From DATMAM01 sp035559995 (GTDB lineage: Bacteria; Desulfobacterota; Binatia; UBA9968), in NCBI GenBank assembly GCA_035559995.1, contig DATMAM010000049.1:32287-96286 (forward strand): a stretch of DNA of 64,000 nucleotides, read 5' to 3'. The position numbers and the translations under genes are program-made. The notes under the pieces are model-generated. The model made no database searches. It had not been told where the DNA came from and saw only the letters and a list, made by a program, of their open reading frames with translations. Shown piece by piece: positions 7,756 through 16,156 of the stretch; the stretch's first letter is position 1; each line of letters starts with the position of its first letter.

Positions 7756-8601
7756 CTAGCGGTGACTCCCTTCCGCGTACGCTTCGATCGCGTCGAGCTG
7801 CCGCAGCGCGTGCAGCGCCTTCGACTTGTTTCGGTTCGCCACGCCGATCGCCAACGCGTTGAGCAACGCCATCGGAGCCGCCAGGGACTGCGTGATATGG
7901 GTTTGTCTTCGCGCCAACAGGCAGACGCTGGCCTTGCGCGCGATCTCGGATGTCTTGAGATGGCTGATCCCCAAAACGGGAATCCCGCGCCGGCGCGCGT
8001 AGTCCACCGCCGTCCTCGTCTCTCTCGGCGTGTGATCGAAAGCGATGGCAATCACAAGATCCTTTCGGCCGAGAAGCACCAGTTGTTCCATCAACGAGGT
8101 CCCGCCCGTGAGAAAAGCAAGACGCGCGTCGAGGCGCAGGCGCGCGAACCGAAAATAGAGGAAATAAGCCAGCGCGAAGGCCGATCGAAAGCCGACGATC
8201 AGGATCCGGCGGGCCTTGCAGACGAGGTCGATCGCCCGCGCCAGTTCCGCTGCGGCAAGGTCGCTGCGCGTCTGCTCGATCAGCTCCATATCCTGCCGCA
8301 GCAGGGTGTCGAAAAACCGCCCCGGCCGCACCCCGCTTACGGCCCGGCGCAAGCGCGCGGCGTTACCCACCCTTTGGCGCAGCTCTTCCTGAAGCTCCTT
8401 GCGAAACTCGGGGTAGCCTTTAAAGCCCAGCAATTGGGCGAAGCGCACGATCGAGGGTTCGCTCACGCCGATCTTTGCCGCCAGCTCCACGATGGAGTCG
8501 AAAGAGATCTCGACGCCGTTGCTCGCGATGTAGTCGGCGATTTTTCGCTGGCTGGCGCTGAGTTCGCCGTAGCGTTTCTGGATTTTCTCCAGCAGCTCCA
8601 T
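7756..8601 (-). CDS. MurR/RpiR family transcriptional regulator
   Basis: 281 residues. The N-terminal ~77 residues form the HTH_6 (RpiR) DNA-binding domain (LSASQRKIADYIASNG, then GVSEPSIVRFAQLLGFKGYPEFR). A SIS domain follows (about 120-260), with ILIVGFRSAFALAYFLYF and a VIAIAFDHTPRETR segment. SIS domains in this family usually sense phosphosugars, but paralogues in catabolic clusters respond to other ligands. The gene is convergent with the PrpD gene and divergent from the amidohydrolase gene. Both neighbouring transcription units carry the same palindrome in their promoters, so this is probably a local regulator of both. Confidence 0.93.
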   Translation of the reverse strand: MELLEKIQKRYGELSASQRKIADYIASNGVEISFDSIVELAAKIGVSEPSIVRFAQLLGFKGYPEFRKELQEELRQRVGNAARLRRAVSGVRPGRFFDTLLRQDMELIEQTRSDLAAAELARAIDLVCKARRILIVGFRSAFALAYFLYFRFARLRLDARLAFLTGGTSLMEQLVLLGRKDLVIAIAFDHTPRETRTAVDYARRRGIPVLGISHLKTSEIARKASVCLLARRQTHITQSLAAPMALLNALAIGVANRNKSKALHALRQLDAIEAYAEGSHR

Positions 8602-8651
8602 ACTGGCCGAAGTTCAGGCGCGCGCCGGCGCGGTTGGCCGGAGCGCCGTTC

Positions 8652-8698
8652 TTGACACTATGTTTTCACTGTGATAGCCGGATGAAAATAAATTTTCA
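8652..8698 (+). promoter_or_regulatory. Promoter plus RpiR-type operator, copy 2
   Basis: TTGACA (8652-8657), 17 bases, TAGCCG, then the perfect palindrome TGAAAATAAATTTTCA at 8683-8698. The half-site TTTTCA is at 8663-8668. Order and spacing match the module at 5156-5202 base for base. It reads toward the amidohydrolase gene. Confidence 0.75.
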
Positions 8699-8772
8699 AG
8701 GGCATCTTCGCGCCGGTTTATTTTTTTGCCACAACAGAGCTGAGGCTTCAGATAGACGCTAAGGAGGCAACG

Positions 8773-9918
8773 ATGGAACAGCCAACATTTTTTTCTGCGG
8801 ACTCGCACGTGAACGAGCCGCCCGAGGCGTGGGAGAGGATCCCCAAAAACCTGCGCGCTCACGGCCCGCACTTCGTGAAAGATCCGCCAGGCAAGAAAGG
8901 CCTGTATATGGTGTTCGACGGCCACGAGCCAGACCCGGTGGGGATGACCTTTACAGCCGGCAAGGAGCGGGGGAGCGGCGAGTTTCGCAAAGTCATCGAG
9001 ACGTTTACCTGGGAGGATTGGCGCGGCCCGTGGGACCCCAAAGCCCGGTTGCACGACATGGATCTGGACGGGGTCAAGATGGAGACGCTTTACCCAAGCA
9101 TGGCGCGGAACTTCTACAGCCTCAAAGGAGAGGAAACACCGCTGCAAAAGGCGGGGCTGCAGGCCTACAATGACTGGATTCGCGAGTATTGCGCTGCGGC
9201 ACCCGATCGTCTGATCGGTCTTGGGCTGCTCTCGGCCCTGGATGTCGAGTGGTCGCTGCAAGAACTGGCGCGCTGCGCGAAGATCGGTTTAAAGGGAGCC
9301 GTGCTCCCCTCCGGTTTGCCTGAAGGGATGAGTTACGCCGATCCCCAGTTCGAGCCGCTGTGGGCGGCCGCCGAGGACATGAATTATCCCTTGCACTTTC
9401 ATGTCAACATCTTGCAGGGACGAGACCGGATGGCGGCGCGGCTTAAAGTCATCACGCCGGTGCAACAGGGCCGCAACGCCGTGCGACGGGCGATCCTGGA
9501 GCCGCTCGCGCTTCTTACCGACTTGGTTTTTGGCGGCGTTCTCGAGCGCCACCCGCGGCTTCGGTTTGTGTTCGCCGAATACGATCTCTCGTGGGTCCAT
9601 TCCTTTATGAACAAGATGGACGGCTCGCTGATAAGAGCGCGCTCCGAGACGCCGGAGTCGCCGACCGTCGCCGCGCTTCCCAGCGAGTGCATCCGGCGTC
9701 AGGTCTACATCACCTTTCAGGAGGACCGCGTGGGCGTGCTCGGCGCCGAAGCGCTGCAGATGACCGACAACTGCATGTGGGCGAGCGACTACCCGCACGG
9801 CGGCTCGACCTGGCCGCATTCGAGAGAGGTGATCCGGAGCCAATTTGCCGGCGTGCCCGAAGCGATCAAGCACAAGCTCACTTGGGCCAACGCGGCGAAA
9901 TTCTACGGCGTCGGGTGA
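8773..9918 (+). CDS. Amidohydrolase-2 family (TIM-barrel) hydrolase, copy 1
   Basis: 381 residues with AAGGAGG upstream of ATG 8773. The protein opens with FFSADSHVNEPPEAW, the D-x-H variant of the first metal-binding strand in the amidohydrolase-2 (ACMSD-like) family. Further marks are FHVN in the middle, ERHPRLRFVFAEYD and WASDYPHGGSTWP near the end, which carry the remaining metal ligands and catalytic Asp. Members hydrolyse or decarboxylate aromatic and cyclic acids using one divalent metal. The promoter has the RpiR-type operator, so it likely shares its inducer with the Bug/PrpD unit. The exact substrate is unknown. Confidence 0.88.
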   Translation: MEQPTFFSADSHVNEPPEAWERIPKNLRAHGPHFVKDPPGKKGLYMVFDGHEPDPVGMTFTAGKERGSGEFRKVIETFTWEDWRGPWDPKARLHDMDLDGVKMETLYPSMARNFYSLKGEETPLQKAGLQAYNDWIREYCAAAPDRLIGLGLLSALDVEWSLQELARCAKIGLKGAVLPSGLPEGMSYADPQFEPLWAAAEDMNYPLHFHVNILQGRDRMAARLKVITPVQQGRNAVRRAILEPLALLTDLVFGGVLERHPRLRFVFAEYDLSWVHSFMNKMDGSLIRARSETPESPTVAALPSECIRRQVYITFQEDRVGVLGAEALQMTDNCMWASDYPHGGSTWPHSREVIRSQFAGVPEAIKHKLTWANAAKFYGVG

Positions 9919-10063
9919 GCCGGGAATCCTTTGCCTGGCGACTCCTGACGTGCTTGAGAGAACGGCGCGCGGCGGCCTTTGATGAACATAGATTCAAGTT
10001 CGCTTCAATCGACAAGATAGAATAGATTCAGCCCTCCGCCCTGCGACATTGCTCGGCACAATC

Positions 10064-10132
10064 GTAGGGCGGGTTGAGCGCCCCGCGAAACCCGCCGGAA
10101 AGGCGGGACAACGCGCCTTTACCCATCCTACC
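10064..10132. repeat. Intergenic palindromic repeat element
   Basis: GGCGGGTT (10068-10075) and AACCCGCC (10089-10096) form a perfect 8-bp stem. The element ends with ACCCATCCTACC, the reverse complement of the GTAGGATGGGT at 18867-18877, so the two sites look like members of one dispersed repeat. The rest of 9919-10201 holds nothing recognisable. Confidence 0.55.
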
Positions 10133-10201
10133 GATTTTGTTCATTTGCAGTGCTGTAGGCGAGGTACACGAGCCAGTGTGTGAAAAAACCCGGTTCGGCG
10201 G

Positions 10202-10648
10202 TTAGCCGCTTTCTACCTGCCTTTTTACCGAAACGCGCCAGCAGCGGCGGCATTGGCGCGCGCCGAGCGCTTTTCGGCCGCCGCAAGACGGGCAGCGGTA
10301 GCGGCGCGGGTTCTTCGTGCTCTTTTCGACCGGCTTGAGCGGCGTCAACGCGAGTCTCAACTCGCGCACCTCTTCGTCGCGCGCGCGCTCGGGACAGTTG
10401 CCGCGGCGGCGAAGCCACGGCCAGACGAACGGGATCGCGCGCGCATCTCTGGCGCTGATCGTCCTGAGCTGGTGTACGCTCCCGCACCCGAACGTTTTCT
10501 GCATCTCGGCGCATTTTAAGATCGCCATCCCGCTTCTTTTCATCGGGCACCAGACCATGCCGCTCGGGTAGCCGCACTCATCGGTGGCAAAAGCGCGGGC
10601 TGGCGCGGAGGCTTTCCACGAATCGAATTTTCTGGCCGCGCCGTTCAT
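10202..10648 (-). CDS. Cys-rich zinc-ribbon-like hypothetical protein
   Basis: 148 residues if started at ATG 10648. Cysteines are arranged as two probable zinc sites: an N-terminal group (CGYPSGMVWCP, then LKCAEMQKTFGCG) and a C-terminal zinc ribbon (RYRCPSCGG, then QCRRCW). The middle carries a charged helix with NCPER. I do not recognise the family. It lies 27 bases downstream of the solute-binding protein gene on the same strand and may share its transcript. Regular Cys spacing and a functional ribbon pattern argue that it is real, but the frame opposite is also open, so some doubt remains. Confidence 0.5.
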   Translation of the reverse strand: MNGAARKFDSWKASAPARAFATDECGYPSGMVWCPMKRSGMAILKCAEMQKTFGCGSVHQLRTISARDARAIPFVWPWLRRRGNCPERARDEEVRELRLALTPLKPVEKSTKNPRRYRCPSCGGRKALGARQCRRCWRVSVKRQVESG

Positions 10649-10675
10649 CGGTGGAAACCCCGTGCGCGCCGCACG

Positions 10676-11809
10676 TTACCTCTTGCTCTCTTTCGGGAAT
10701 CCAAAGGCTTCGACCGCCATCGCCATCCACTTGCTGGAGTTGTGAAAATCGGCGAAGCCGTTGACGCAGAGCCTCTTGCCCGCGAGCGCCTTCGACATGT
10801 TGCTTCTCGGATAAAAGATCGAGCCCACGAAATCCTGCTTATCGATGATGTCTTGACCTTCAGGACTTGCCTCGTGCTCAAGAAACAAGAGCGCGGCGTA
10901 GGGATGGGCCGCGGCGGCAAGCACAAGCTCGAGCTCCGTCAGACGCACCGGCACCGGCTCGACCATCTTGAACTGGAGCGCGCCGGTCAAATCCTTGGCC
11001 ATGGCTCTCATGACCGACTGGTAATGGGTGGCCGAATGCAGCGCGTACTCGCCGGCCATAATGGCGTTCAAAGCCCGGCTGTGGCCGCGCGACCAGATCG
11101 GCTCCTGCTCGCGTAGCCCGCGCGCGTACCTCAACATCCATTCCAATCCGAGCCCCTCTTCCGGGCAGGCCGGATACGCCGCAAACGCGTGCGGCCGCAT
11201 ATCGACCAAGAATTTTCTACCTTTGAATTCGGGCTTGAGAAAGTCCTCCCACCGGTTCGGCACCTTCTCCGGCGGAATCAGGTTTTTGTTGTAGGCAACC
11301 ACCGCGATGGCGCTGCCGAGCGCGGCGATCGCCCGGTGCCTGGGATCGATCATTTTCGGCGAGATGCGCAGCACCCCATGCTCGGCCATGCCCAACAGGT
11401 CGAACTTTTTGGCGAACGGGATGTACTCCGGGTAGAACTCGGTCGAGGCGTGCGCGACGTCGAAATCATTCTTCGCTCCGGACTTAAGCTCCATGATGAA
11501 GCGCTGCGCGGCATCGGGTCCCGTGATCTCGACCATCTCGACTTTGAGAAACGGGTATTTCTTTCTGAAGCTCGCCATCATGCTCGGATAGACGCCTGGA
11601 TCGAGCCCGCTCAGCACTTTCACCGCGCCTTCTTTTTTCGCTTTTGCGACAATAGCGTCGCGATTTGTCTCGAAGATGAAGCCTTTCGCTTCAGCTTCTT
11701 TCTTGGCCTTCGCCAGAGCGGCGCCGGATTCCGGCGCGGACGCGATCGCGGACGCGGAAACTCCCGCGATCCAAAACCATACGCCCAATTTGAGAGGAGT
11801 CGTTCTCAC
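10676..11809 (-). CDS. Extracellular solute-binding protein (iron/thiamine type family 1)
   Basis: 377 residues from the GTG at 11809, which has GAGGAG eight bases upstream; codons further up are in frame but lack a site. A hydrophobic signal segment (LKLGVWFWIAGVSASAIASA) is followed by a periplasmic binding fold: VKVLSGLDPGVYPSMMASF, DVAHASTEFYPEYIPF, VVAYNKNLIPPEKVPNRWED and YALLFLEHEASPEGQ are typical of Fe(3+)/polyamine/thiamine-type binding proteins. No permease or ATPase gene is next to it. It is divergent from the Rieske oxygenase gene, with a long inverted repeat between them. Confidence 0.85.
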   Translation of the reverse strand: MRTTPLKLGVWFWIAGVSASAIASAPESGAALAKAKKEAEAKGFIFETNRDAIVAKAKKEGAVKVLSGLDPGVYPSMMASFRKKYPFLKVEMVEITGPDAAQRFIMELKSGAKNDFDVAHASTEFYPEYIPFAKKFDLLGMAEHGVLRISPKMIDPRHRAIAALGSAIAVVAYNKNLIPPEKVPNRWEDFLKPEFKGRKFLVDMRPHAFAAYPACPEEGLGLEWMLRYARGLREQEPIWSRGHSRALNAIMAGEYALHSATHYQSVMRAMAKDLTGALQFKMVEPVPVRLTELELVLAAAAHPYAALLFLEHEASPEGQDIIDKQDFVGSIFYPRSNMSKALAGKRLCVNGFADFHNSSKWMAMAVEAFGFPKESKR

Positions 11810-11855
11810 GGTGGGATCTCCTCGGCGCCCCCTTGCTCCAGCCGTGGATGGTCGT

Positions 11856-11893
11856 TTGATTCGCAATATCTACCCGCTATTTTTGCGAGTCAA
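11856..11893. promoter_or_regulatory. Inverted repeat in a divergent promoter region
   Basis: TTGATTCGCAA (11856-11866) and TTGCGAGTCAA (11883-11893) are reverse complements except for one base, separated by 16 bases. The pair is centred between the divergent solute-binding protein and Rieske oxygenase genes, as expected for a shared operator. Confidence 0.5.
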
Positions 11894-11965
11894 GTCTTGC
11901 CAGCGCGGCGCCAACGGCGCTAGCTTTAACGGCCGGAAAAACGACTCACGAAAGGAAGGAAAGAG

Positions 11966-13327
11966 ATGCTCAGCGCGGAAGAAAACCAAATTCTCACGCG
12001 GACAGGCCCAGGGACGCCGATGGGAGAGCTCTTGCGCCGCTACTGGCTTCCGGCCTTGCTGCCCGAGGAGCTGCCGGGCCCGGACTGCGCTCCGGTGCGA
12101 GTGCGGCTGCTCTCGGAAGATCTCGTTGCCTTCAAAGACAGCAACGGCCGGCTCGGGCTCATCGACGCGTACTGCGCGCACCGGCGCGCCCATCTATTTT
12201 TTGGGCGCAACGAGGAGTGCGGCATCCGCTGCATCTATCACGGCTGGAAATTCGATGTCGACGGCAACTGCGTCGATATGCCGACCGAACCTCCCGAGTC
12301 GAGCTTCAGGGACAAAGTGAAGTTGGTTTCTTATCCGCTGCGCGAGCACGGCGGCATCCTGTGGGCCTACATGGGACCGAAGGAGCGCATGCCGGAGCTG
12401 CCGCAGCTGACCTTCACTGCGGTGCCGGCGAGCCATCGTTTTGTGATCAAGCGGTTTCAGGAATCGAACTACGCGCAGGCGCTGGAAGGGGGCATCGACT
12501 CGGCGCACACGAGTTATCTCCACACCACGCTCGATTTTCATCGCCGCACGGAGGCCTACCTGGAAAGGGCAAAAGCCTTAAGGGAGCGGTTCGAAAAAGA
12601 GCCGCGCAGCCTGAACCCGGAGGAGCTGGACTTTCTTTTTCGCACGCTGGACAAAGCGCCGCGGGTGATGGCCCAAGATACCGCTTACGGCCTCATCGTC
12701 GCGGCGCGCCGCGGCGTCGGCGATCAGTACTACTGGCGCTTCAACCAGTTCTTGATGCCTTTTTACACGATGCCGCCGCGCGGGCCCGGAGGGCACGCTT
12801 TCGTTCCGATCGACGACGAGCGCTGCTGGGTTTGGACCTTCGGCTGCAGGCTCGATCGTCCTTACACGGTTGACGAGATTCTCGGGATGAAGCGCGGCAC
12901 CGTGAGCGGTCCTTTCGGCGCCGAAGTGGACGGGAACTACTTTCCGCTGCACAACAAGGCGAACGATTTTCTTATCGACCGCGAGATCCAGCGGACCTAC
13001 AATTTTACCGGCATCGTCGGCACCGGCAATCAGGACATGGCCGCCCAGGTCAGCATGGGGCCGGTGACGGACAGGACCAAAGAGCATCTGGGCGTCACGG
13101 ACGTGGGCATCATCGAGATGAGGCGGCTTCTCATCGACTCGGCAAAGGATCTGTGCGAGGGGCGAGAGCCGCGCGCGGCGGCGCACCCGGAGGCCTACGC
13201 GGGGGTCCAAGGCGTGTCGCTGGTCAGGGCACGCGGCGTGCCTCTCGATCGCTGCGTGCAAGACGCGATCGCGACGTTTGAGAAAACGCGCCTTCGGGCC
13301 GAGGAACTGAAGAAGGCCGCAGCGTAG
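11966..13327 (+). CDS. Rieske-type aromatic ring-hydroxylating oxygenase, large subunit
   Basis: 453 residues with GGAAAGAG just upstream of ATG 11966. The Rieske cluster motifs are YCAHRRAHLFFG and CIYHGWKFD (C-x-H, C-x2-H, about residues 70-95). The mononuclear iron site is visible as EGGIDSAHTSYLH, the D-x2-H-x4-H pattern. Length and order match phthalate 4,5-dioxygenase-like single-component alpha subunits that dihydroxylate or demethylate aromatic acids. No dedicated reductase or ferredoxin gene is nearby. Neighbours (binding protein, VOC protein, luciferase-like enzyme) fit an aromatic-compound region; substrate unknown. Confidence 0.9.
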   Translation: MLSAEENQILTRTGPGTPMGELLRRYWLPALLPEELPGPDCAPVRVRLLSEDLVAFKDSNGRLGLIDAYCAHRRAHLFFGRNEECGIRCIYHGWKFDVDGNCVDMPTEPPESSFRDKVKLVSYPLREHGGILWAYMGPKERMPELPQLTFTAVPASHRFVIKRFQESNYAQALEGGIDSAHTSYLHTTLDFHRRTEAYLERAKALRERFEKEPRSLNPEELDFLFRTLDKAPRVMAQDTAYGLIVAARRGVGDQYYWRFNQFLMPFYTMPPRGPGGHAFVPIDDERCWVWTFGCRLDRPYTVDEILGMKRGTVSGPFGAEVDGNYFPLHNKANDFLIDREIQRTYNFTGIVGTGNQDMAAQVSMGPVTDRTKEHLGVTDVGIIEMRRLLIDSAKDLCEGREPRAAAHPEAYAGVQGVSLVRARGVPLDRCVQDAIATFEKTRLRAEELKKAAA

Positions 13328-13402
13328 GCCGCGCCGAGCCGAGCGCCGGCGCGCGGCGCGCGCCGCCCGACTCTTTTTTCATCCTTTCGGCGGAAATTTT
13401 TT

Positions 13403-13431
13403 TTGCGTTCTTGCAAATTTTAAGCTATAGA
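13403..13431 (+). promoter_or_regulatory. Putative sigma-70 promoter
   Basis: TTGCGT (13403-13408), a 17-base spacer and TATAGA (13426-13431) lie 22 bases before the GTG start of the trypsin-like protease gene. Box matches are moderate, spacing ideal. Confidence 0.4.
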
Positions 13432-13453
13432 GCGGCGGTTAGAATTTTTTCCA

Positions 13454-14422
13454 GTGAAGTTTTTCTTTCACGCGACCCTTCTCGCCCTGCTCTCGCCTCT
13501 TACCGCGGCCGCCGCCTTCCTCTCCGGGCCGGATCAACTGCGGGCCGAGGGCGCCTCCTTCAATTGGGAACAGGCGAAAGCGCGAAGCTTAAAGATCCTG
13601 GTCGAATATCGCGACGGCCAGATGCGCTGGAAGCGAGCCAATCTGGGGTCGGGCTTTTTAATTTCACCCGACGGGCTCTTCGTGACCGCCTACCACGTGG
13701 TCAAATACTGCCTGGAAAAGCAAAAGGAGATCTCGGGCTTCGCCAGCCCGGTCGACTGCTCTGCCGCCCATCCCATCTTCAGATACAAAGCGGTGAGCGG
13801 GAACATCGAGTCTGGATTCGAAGTCCTTTCCTACCTCCGCGAGCGCGACTCATTGAGCGGCAAGGGCGCGCAGACCCCCGACGATACGATCAAGCACAGA
13901 GACTTCGTGGTCGGGAGGCTCAAGGCCGGTCCGCACGCGCGCTTTGAGTGGTGGCCGGTCAAAGATTTCGACCCGGCCGCGATCGATCTTTCCGACCCGC
14001 AGGCGGATTTTGAGCTAAAGCCGCTCTTGCCGCCGCGGAAGGTCTTTATCGCCGGCTACCCGCTCGACGAGGGTTTCGCGATAGCGCACGGCTTTTTGAA
14101 CGTCACGGAAAAAAACCGCCGCGGCTATTTTGCGGCGGATCTGAAAATCTACGATCCAGCCTATCTGGAGACACAGGGCATCGCGCCCGATACGCGGTGG
14201 GGAATCCGGGTCGAGAACCACATGAGCGGGGGCGCGGTGGTGGACGCCGAGGGTTACGTGGTTGGCGTGCTCGTGAGCGGCGACGGCCGAAGCGCCGGCG
14301 TTCTCTCGATCGAGAACGTCCTCGGAACGTTCTTCGCACGCGCGCACGATGCCGCTGCCCCCGGGGCGGTTTTCCTCAGCCCCACGAACGCCCCGCTCCA
14401 TTTGAGGCGGAGCCAAGACTAG
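13454..14422 (+). CDS. Trypsin-like serine protease, exported
   Basis: 322 residues from the GTG at 13454. A signal peptide (FFFHATLLALLSPLTAAAAF) is followed by a chymotrypsin-fold domain: LGSGFLISPDGLFVTAYHVV carries the catalytic His, and HMSGGAVVDAEGYVVGVL the Ser in the S-G-G context seen in HtrA-like proteins. An Asp suitable for the triad lies between. No PDZ domain is present, unlike DegP. The central ~100 residues form an unusually long insertion. A role in envelope protein turnover is plausible; nothing ties it to the catabolic neighbours. Confidence 0.78.
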   Translation: MKFFFHATLLALLSPLTAAAAFLSGPDQLRAEGASFNWEQAKARSLKILVEYRDGQMRWKRANLGSGFLISPDGLFVTAYHVVKYCLEKQKEISGFASPVDCSAAHPIFRYKAVSGNIESGFEVLSYLRERDSLSGKGAQTPDDTIKHRDFVVGRLKAGPHARFEWWPVKDFDPAAIDLSDPQADFELKPLLPPRKVFIAGYPLDEGFAIAHGFLNVTEKNRRGYFAADLKIYDPAYLETQGIAPDTRWGIRVENHMSGGAVVDAEGYVVGVLVSGDGRSAGVLSIENVLGTFFARAHDAAAPGAVFLSPTNAPLHLRRSQD

Positions 14423-14455
14423 CGCCGCAGCGGTCGGCGCGCGCTGCGCCGCTCG

Positions 14456-15010
14456 CTATCGCTTGAAAAAAATATCTTGCCCGCTGACCGGGTTGGCGAC
14501 CGCCTCTTCCAGCGATCTGACCCCCTTCCATTCGCTGGCGGGACGCGCGCGGCCGTCGGTGCCGATCTGGTCGATCCCCCAATAGACCTCGATGGTGTGG
14601 CGGTCGGGGTCCTCGAACTCGACGGAAATTTGACACCCCGCTCTCCGGCGCCCCTCGAACGTGAGCGGTATGTTGTGCTCGCGCAAGCGCTCGCGCACGC
14701 GAAAGACCTCCTCCAGCGTGCCGACCTCAAAAGCCATGTGATGGAGCTCGTGATGTTTGGCTTCTCCTGGGGCGTCCCCGACGAGCGCCAGGCAATGATG
14801 GTCCGTGTTGCAGCGCAAGAAGGCAAAACCGCCGGGCTGCATCTCTTCGGGATAGATGTCGGAGACCTTGAAGCCGAGAACCTGGGTGTAGAACTCGACC
14901 GAGCGCTCCAGGTCGGTGACTCGCAGGACCACGTGCCCCAGCCGGCGAATCTGAAACGGCATGCCGGAAGGCGGCGCCAACTTTCTCAGTTTCTCGACGT
15001 CTAAGGCCAT
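14456..15010 (-). CDS. VOC (glyoxalase/extradiol dioxygenase) family protein
   Basis: 184 residues; GAAAGGA precedes ATG 15010. The fold pattern is a pair of beta-alpha-beta-beta-beta modules: GHVVLRVTDLERSVEFYTQ, then LRCNTDHHCLALVG, HHMAFEVGTLEEVFRV and HTIEVYWGIDQIG. His and Glu at these places are the usual metal ligands in catechol 2,3-dioxygenase-like and glyoxalase proteins. A single fused module is too short for a classical extradiol dioxygenase but fits small VOC enzymes in aromatic degradation. It is divergent from the luciferase-like gene. Confidence 0.85.
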   Translation of the reverse strand: MALDVEKLRKLAPPSGMPFQIRRLGHVVLRVTDLERSVEFYTQVLGFKVSDIYPEEMQPGGFAFLRCNTDHHCLALVGDAPGEAKHHELHHMAFEVGTLEEVFRVRERLREHNIPLTFEGRRRAGCQISVEFEDPDRHTIEVYWGIDQIGTDGRARPASEWKGVRSLEEAVANPVSGQDIFFKR

Positions 15011-15112
15011 AGCTTTTCCTTTCGTCCCTGTCGTAAAAGCTTACTCTACAAATTTCCCGCAAAAAGATATAGCGTTTTGATTCTCGCGCACATTGCTGAC
15101 AGGAGGATCACG

Positions 15113-16105
15113 ATGCGTTTTGGACTTCATGGATCGGCGCGCAACCGGAGCGAACCCGTCGAGCGCTCGGTCCGCGCGGAAGCCTTGGGCTTCGACGCGA
15201 TTTTCTTCGCCGATAGCCACATGAACAACTTGGATCCATTTCAATCGATGACGCTTTGCGCGCTCGCGACGAAAAACATCCGTCTTGGGACCGCCGTAAC
15301 CAACATGGTTTTTCGCGACCCGACGATTCTCGCAAATTCCGCCGCGTCGCTGAACGAAATTGCCGACGGCCGCGCGATCCTGGGGCTGGGAACCGGCGAT
15401 GGACCGGTCTATAGCCTGGGTCGGACGAAAACGCGCCTGGCGGACTTTGAAGCCGGGCTGCGCACGATTCGAGATTTGCTTCACGGCAGGGAAATCGCCG
15501 TGCCCGAAGGCAAGGAACGACGCTCGGGCAAGGTACGCCTGCGCATCGGCAAGCTGCCGCTGCCGATCTATATTTCCGCCGAAGGCCCGAAAACGCTCCG
15601 GCTGGCGGGAAAGCTCTGTGACGGCGTCATTCTCGGCACAGGCTTTGACCTGAAGGTGCTGGAATGGGCGCGCAAGCAAATCGCGGCCGGAGCCGAAGAA
15701 GCGGGACGCTCGCTCGCGGAGATTGAGATTATGCCTGCCGGAATGATTGCCGTGGATCCGGACGGCGATAAAGCGCGGCGGCTCGTACGCGCTCGCCTCG
15801 CAAATCGCGCTCATCACAATTTTCGCTTCACGTTCGAAACGGTTCCCGAGGCCGAACTGCAAGGCGTAAAGAGATTCATGGAGGCGTTCGACATCAGCAA
15901 GCCGATCGAAGAGCGGGTCAGCCCCGAGTTGATCACCGACTACTTGGTACGTCGCTTTTCAATCGCGGGCACTCCGCGCGAATGCATCGATCGCGTCAAC
16001 GAGCTAGAGGCAGCCGGGATCGGCCGAATCATGCTCACCCCGCCCGGCGCCATCTACGATGCCGTTATGGAAACGTGGGGCCGCGAGGTGATCCAGCGGA
16101 TGTGA
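15113..16105 (+). CDS. LLM-class (luciferase-like) flavin or F420 oxidoreductase
   Basis: 330 residues, AGGAGG seven bases before ATG 15113. The TIM-barrel luciferase-like pattern is clear: RAEALGFDAIFFADSH, RLGTAVTNMVFRDPTILA, GRAILGLGTGDGP, PIYISAEGPKTLRLAG and GTPRECIDRVNELEAAG. Such enzymes use FMNH2 or reduced F420; the sequence resembles the F420-dependent methylenetetrahydromethanopterin reductase-like branch, but the cofactor cannot be settled by eye. Grouped with an oxygenase and VOC protein, it probably acts in degradation of an organic compound. Confidence 0.87.
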   Translation: MRFGLHGSARNRSEPVERSVRAEALGFDAIFFADSHMNNLDPFQSMTLCALATKNIRLGTAVTNMVFRDPTILANSAASLNEIADGRAILGLGTGDGPVYSLGRTKTRLADFEAGLRTIRDLLHGREIAVPEGKERRSGKVRLRIGKLPLPIYISAEGPKTLRLAGKLCDGVILGTGFDLKVLEWARKQIAAGAEEAGRSLAEIEIMPAGMIAVDPDGDKARRLVRARLANRAHHNFRFTFETVPEAELQGVKRFMEAFDISKPIEERVSPELITDYLVRRFSIAGTPRECIDRVNELEAAGIGRIMLTPPGAIYDAVMETWGREVIQRM

Positions 16106-16156
16106 GCACGGCGGCGGCGCGGCGGAGGAGCGCCGCATCAGAGGACAGCCCTGCGC

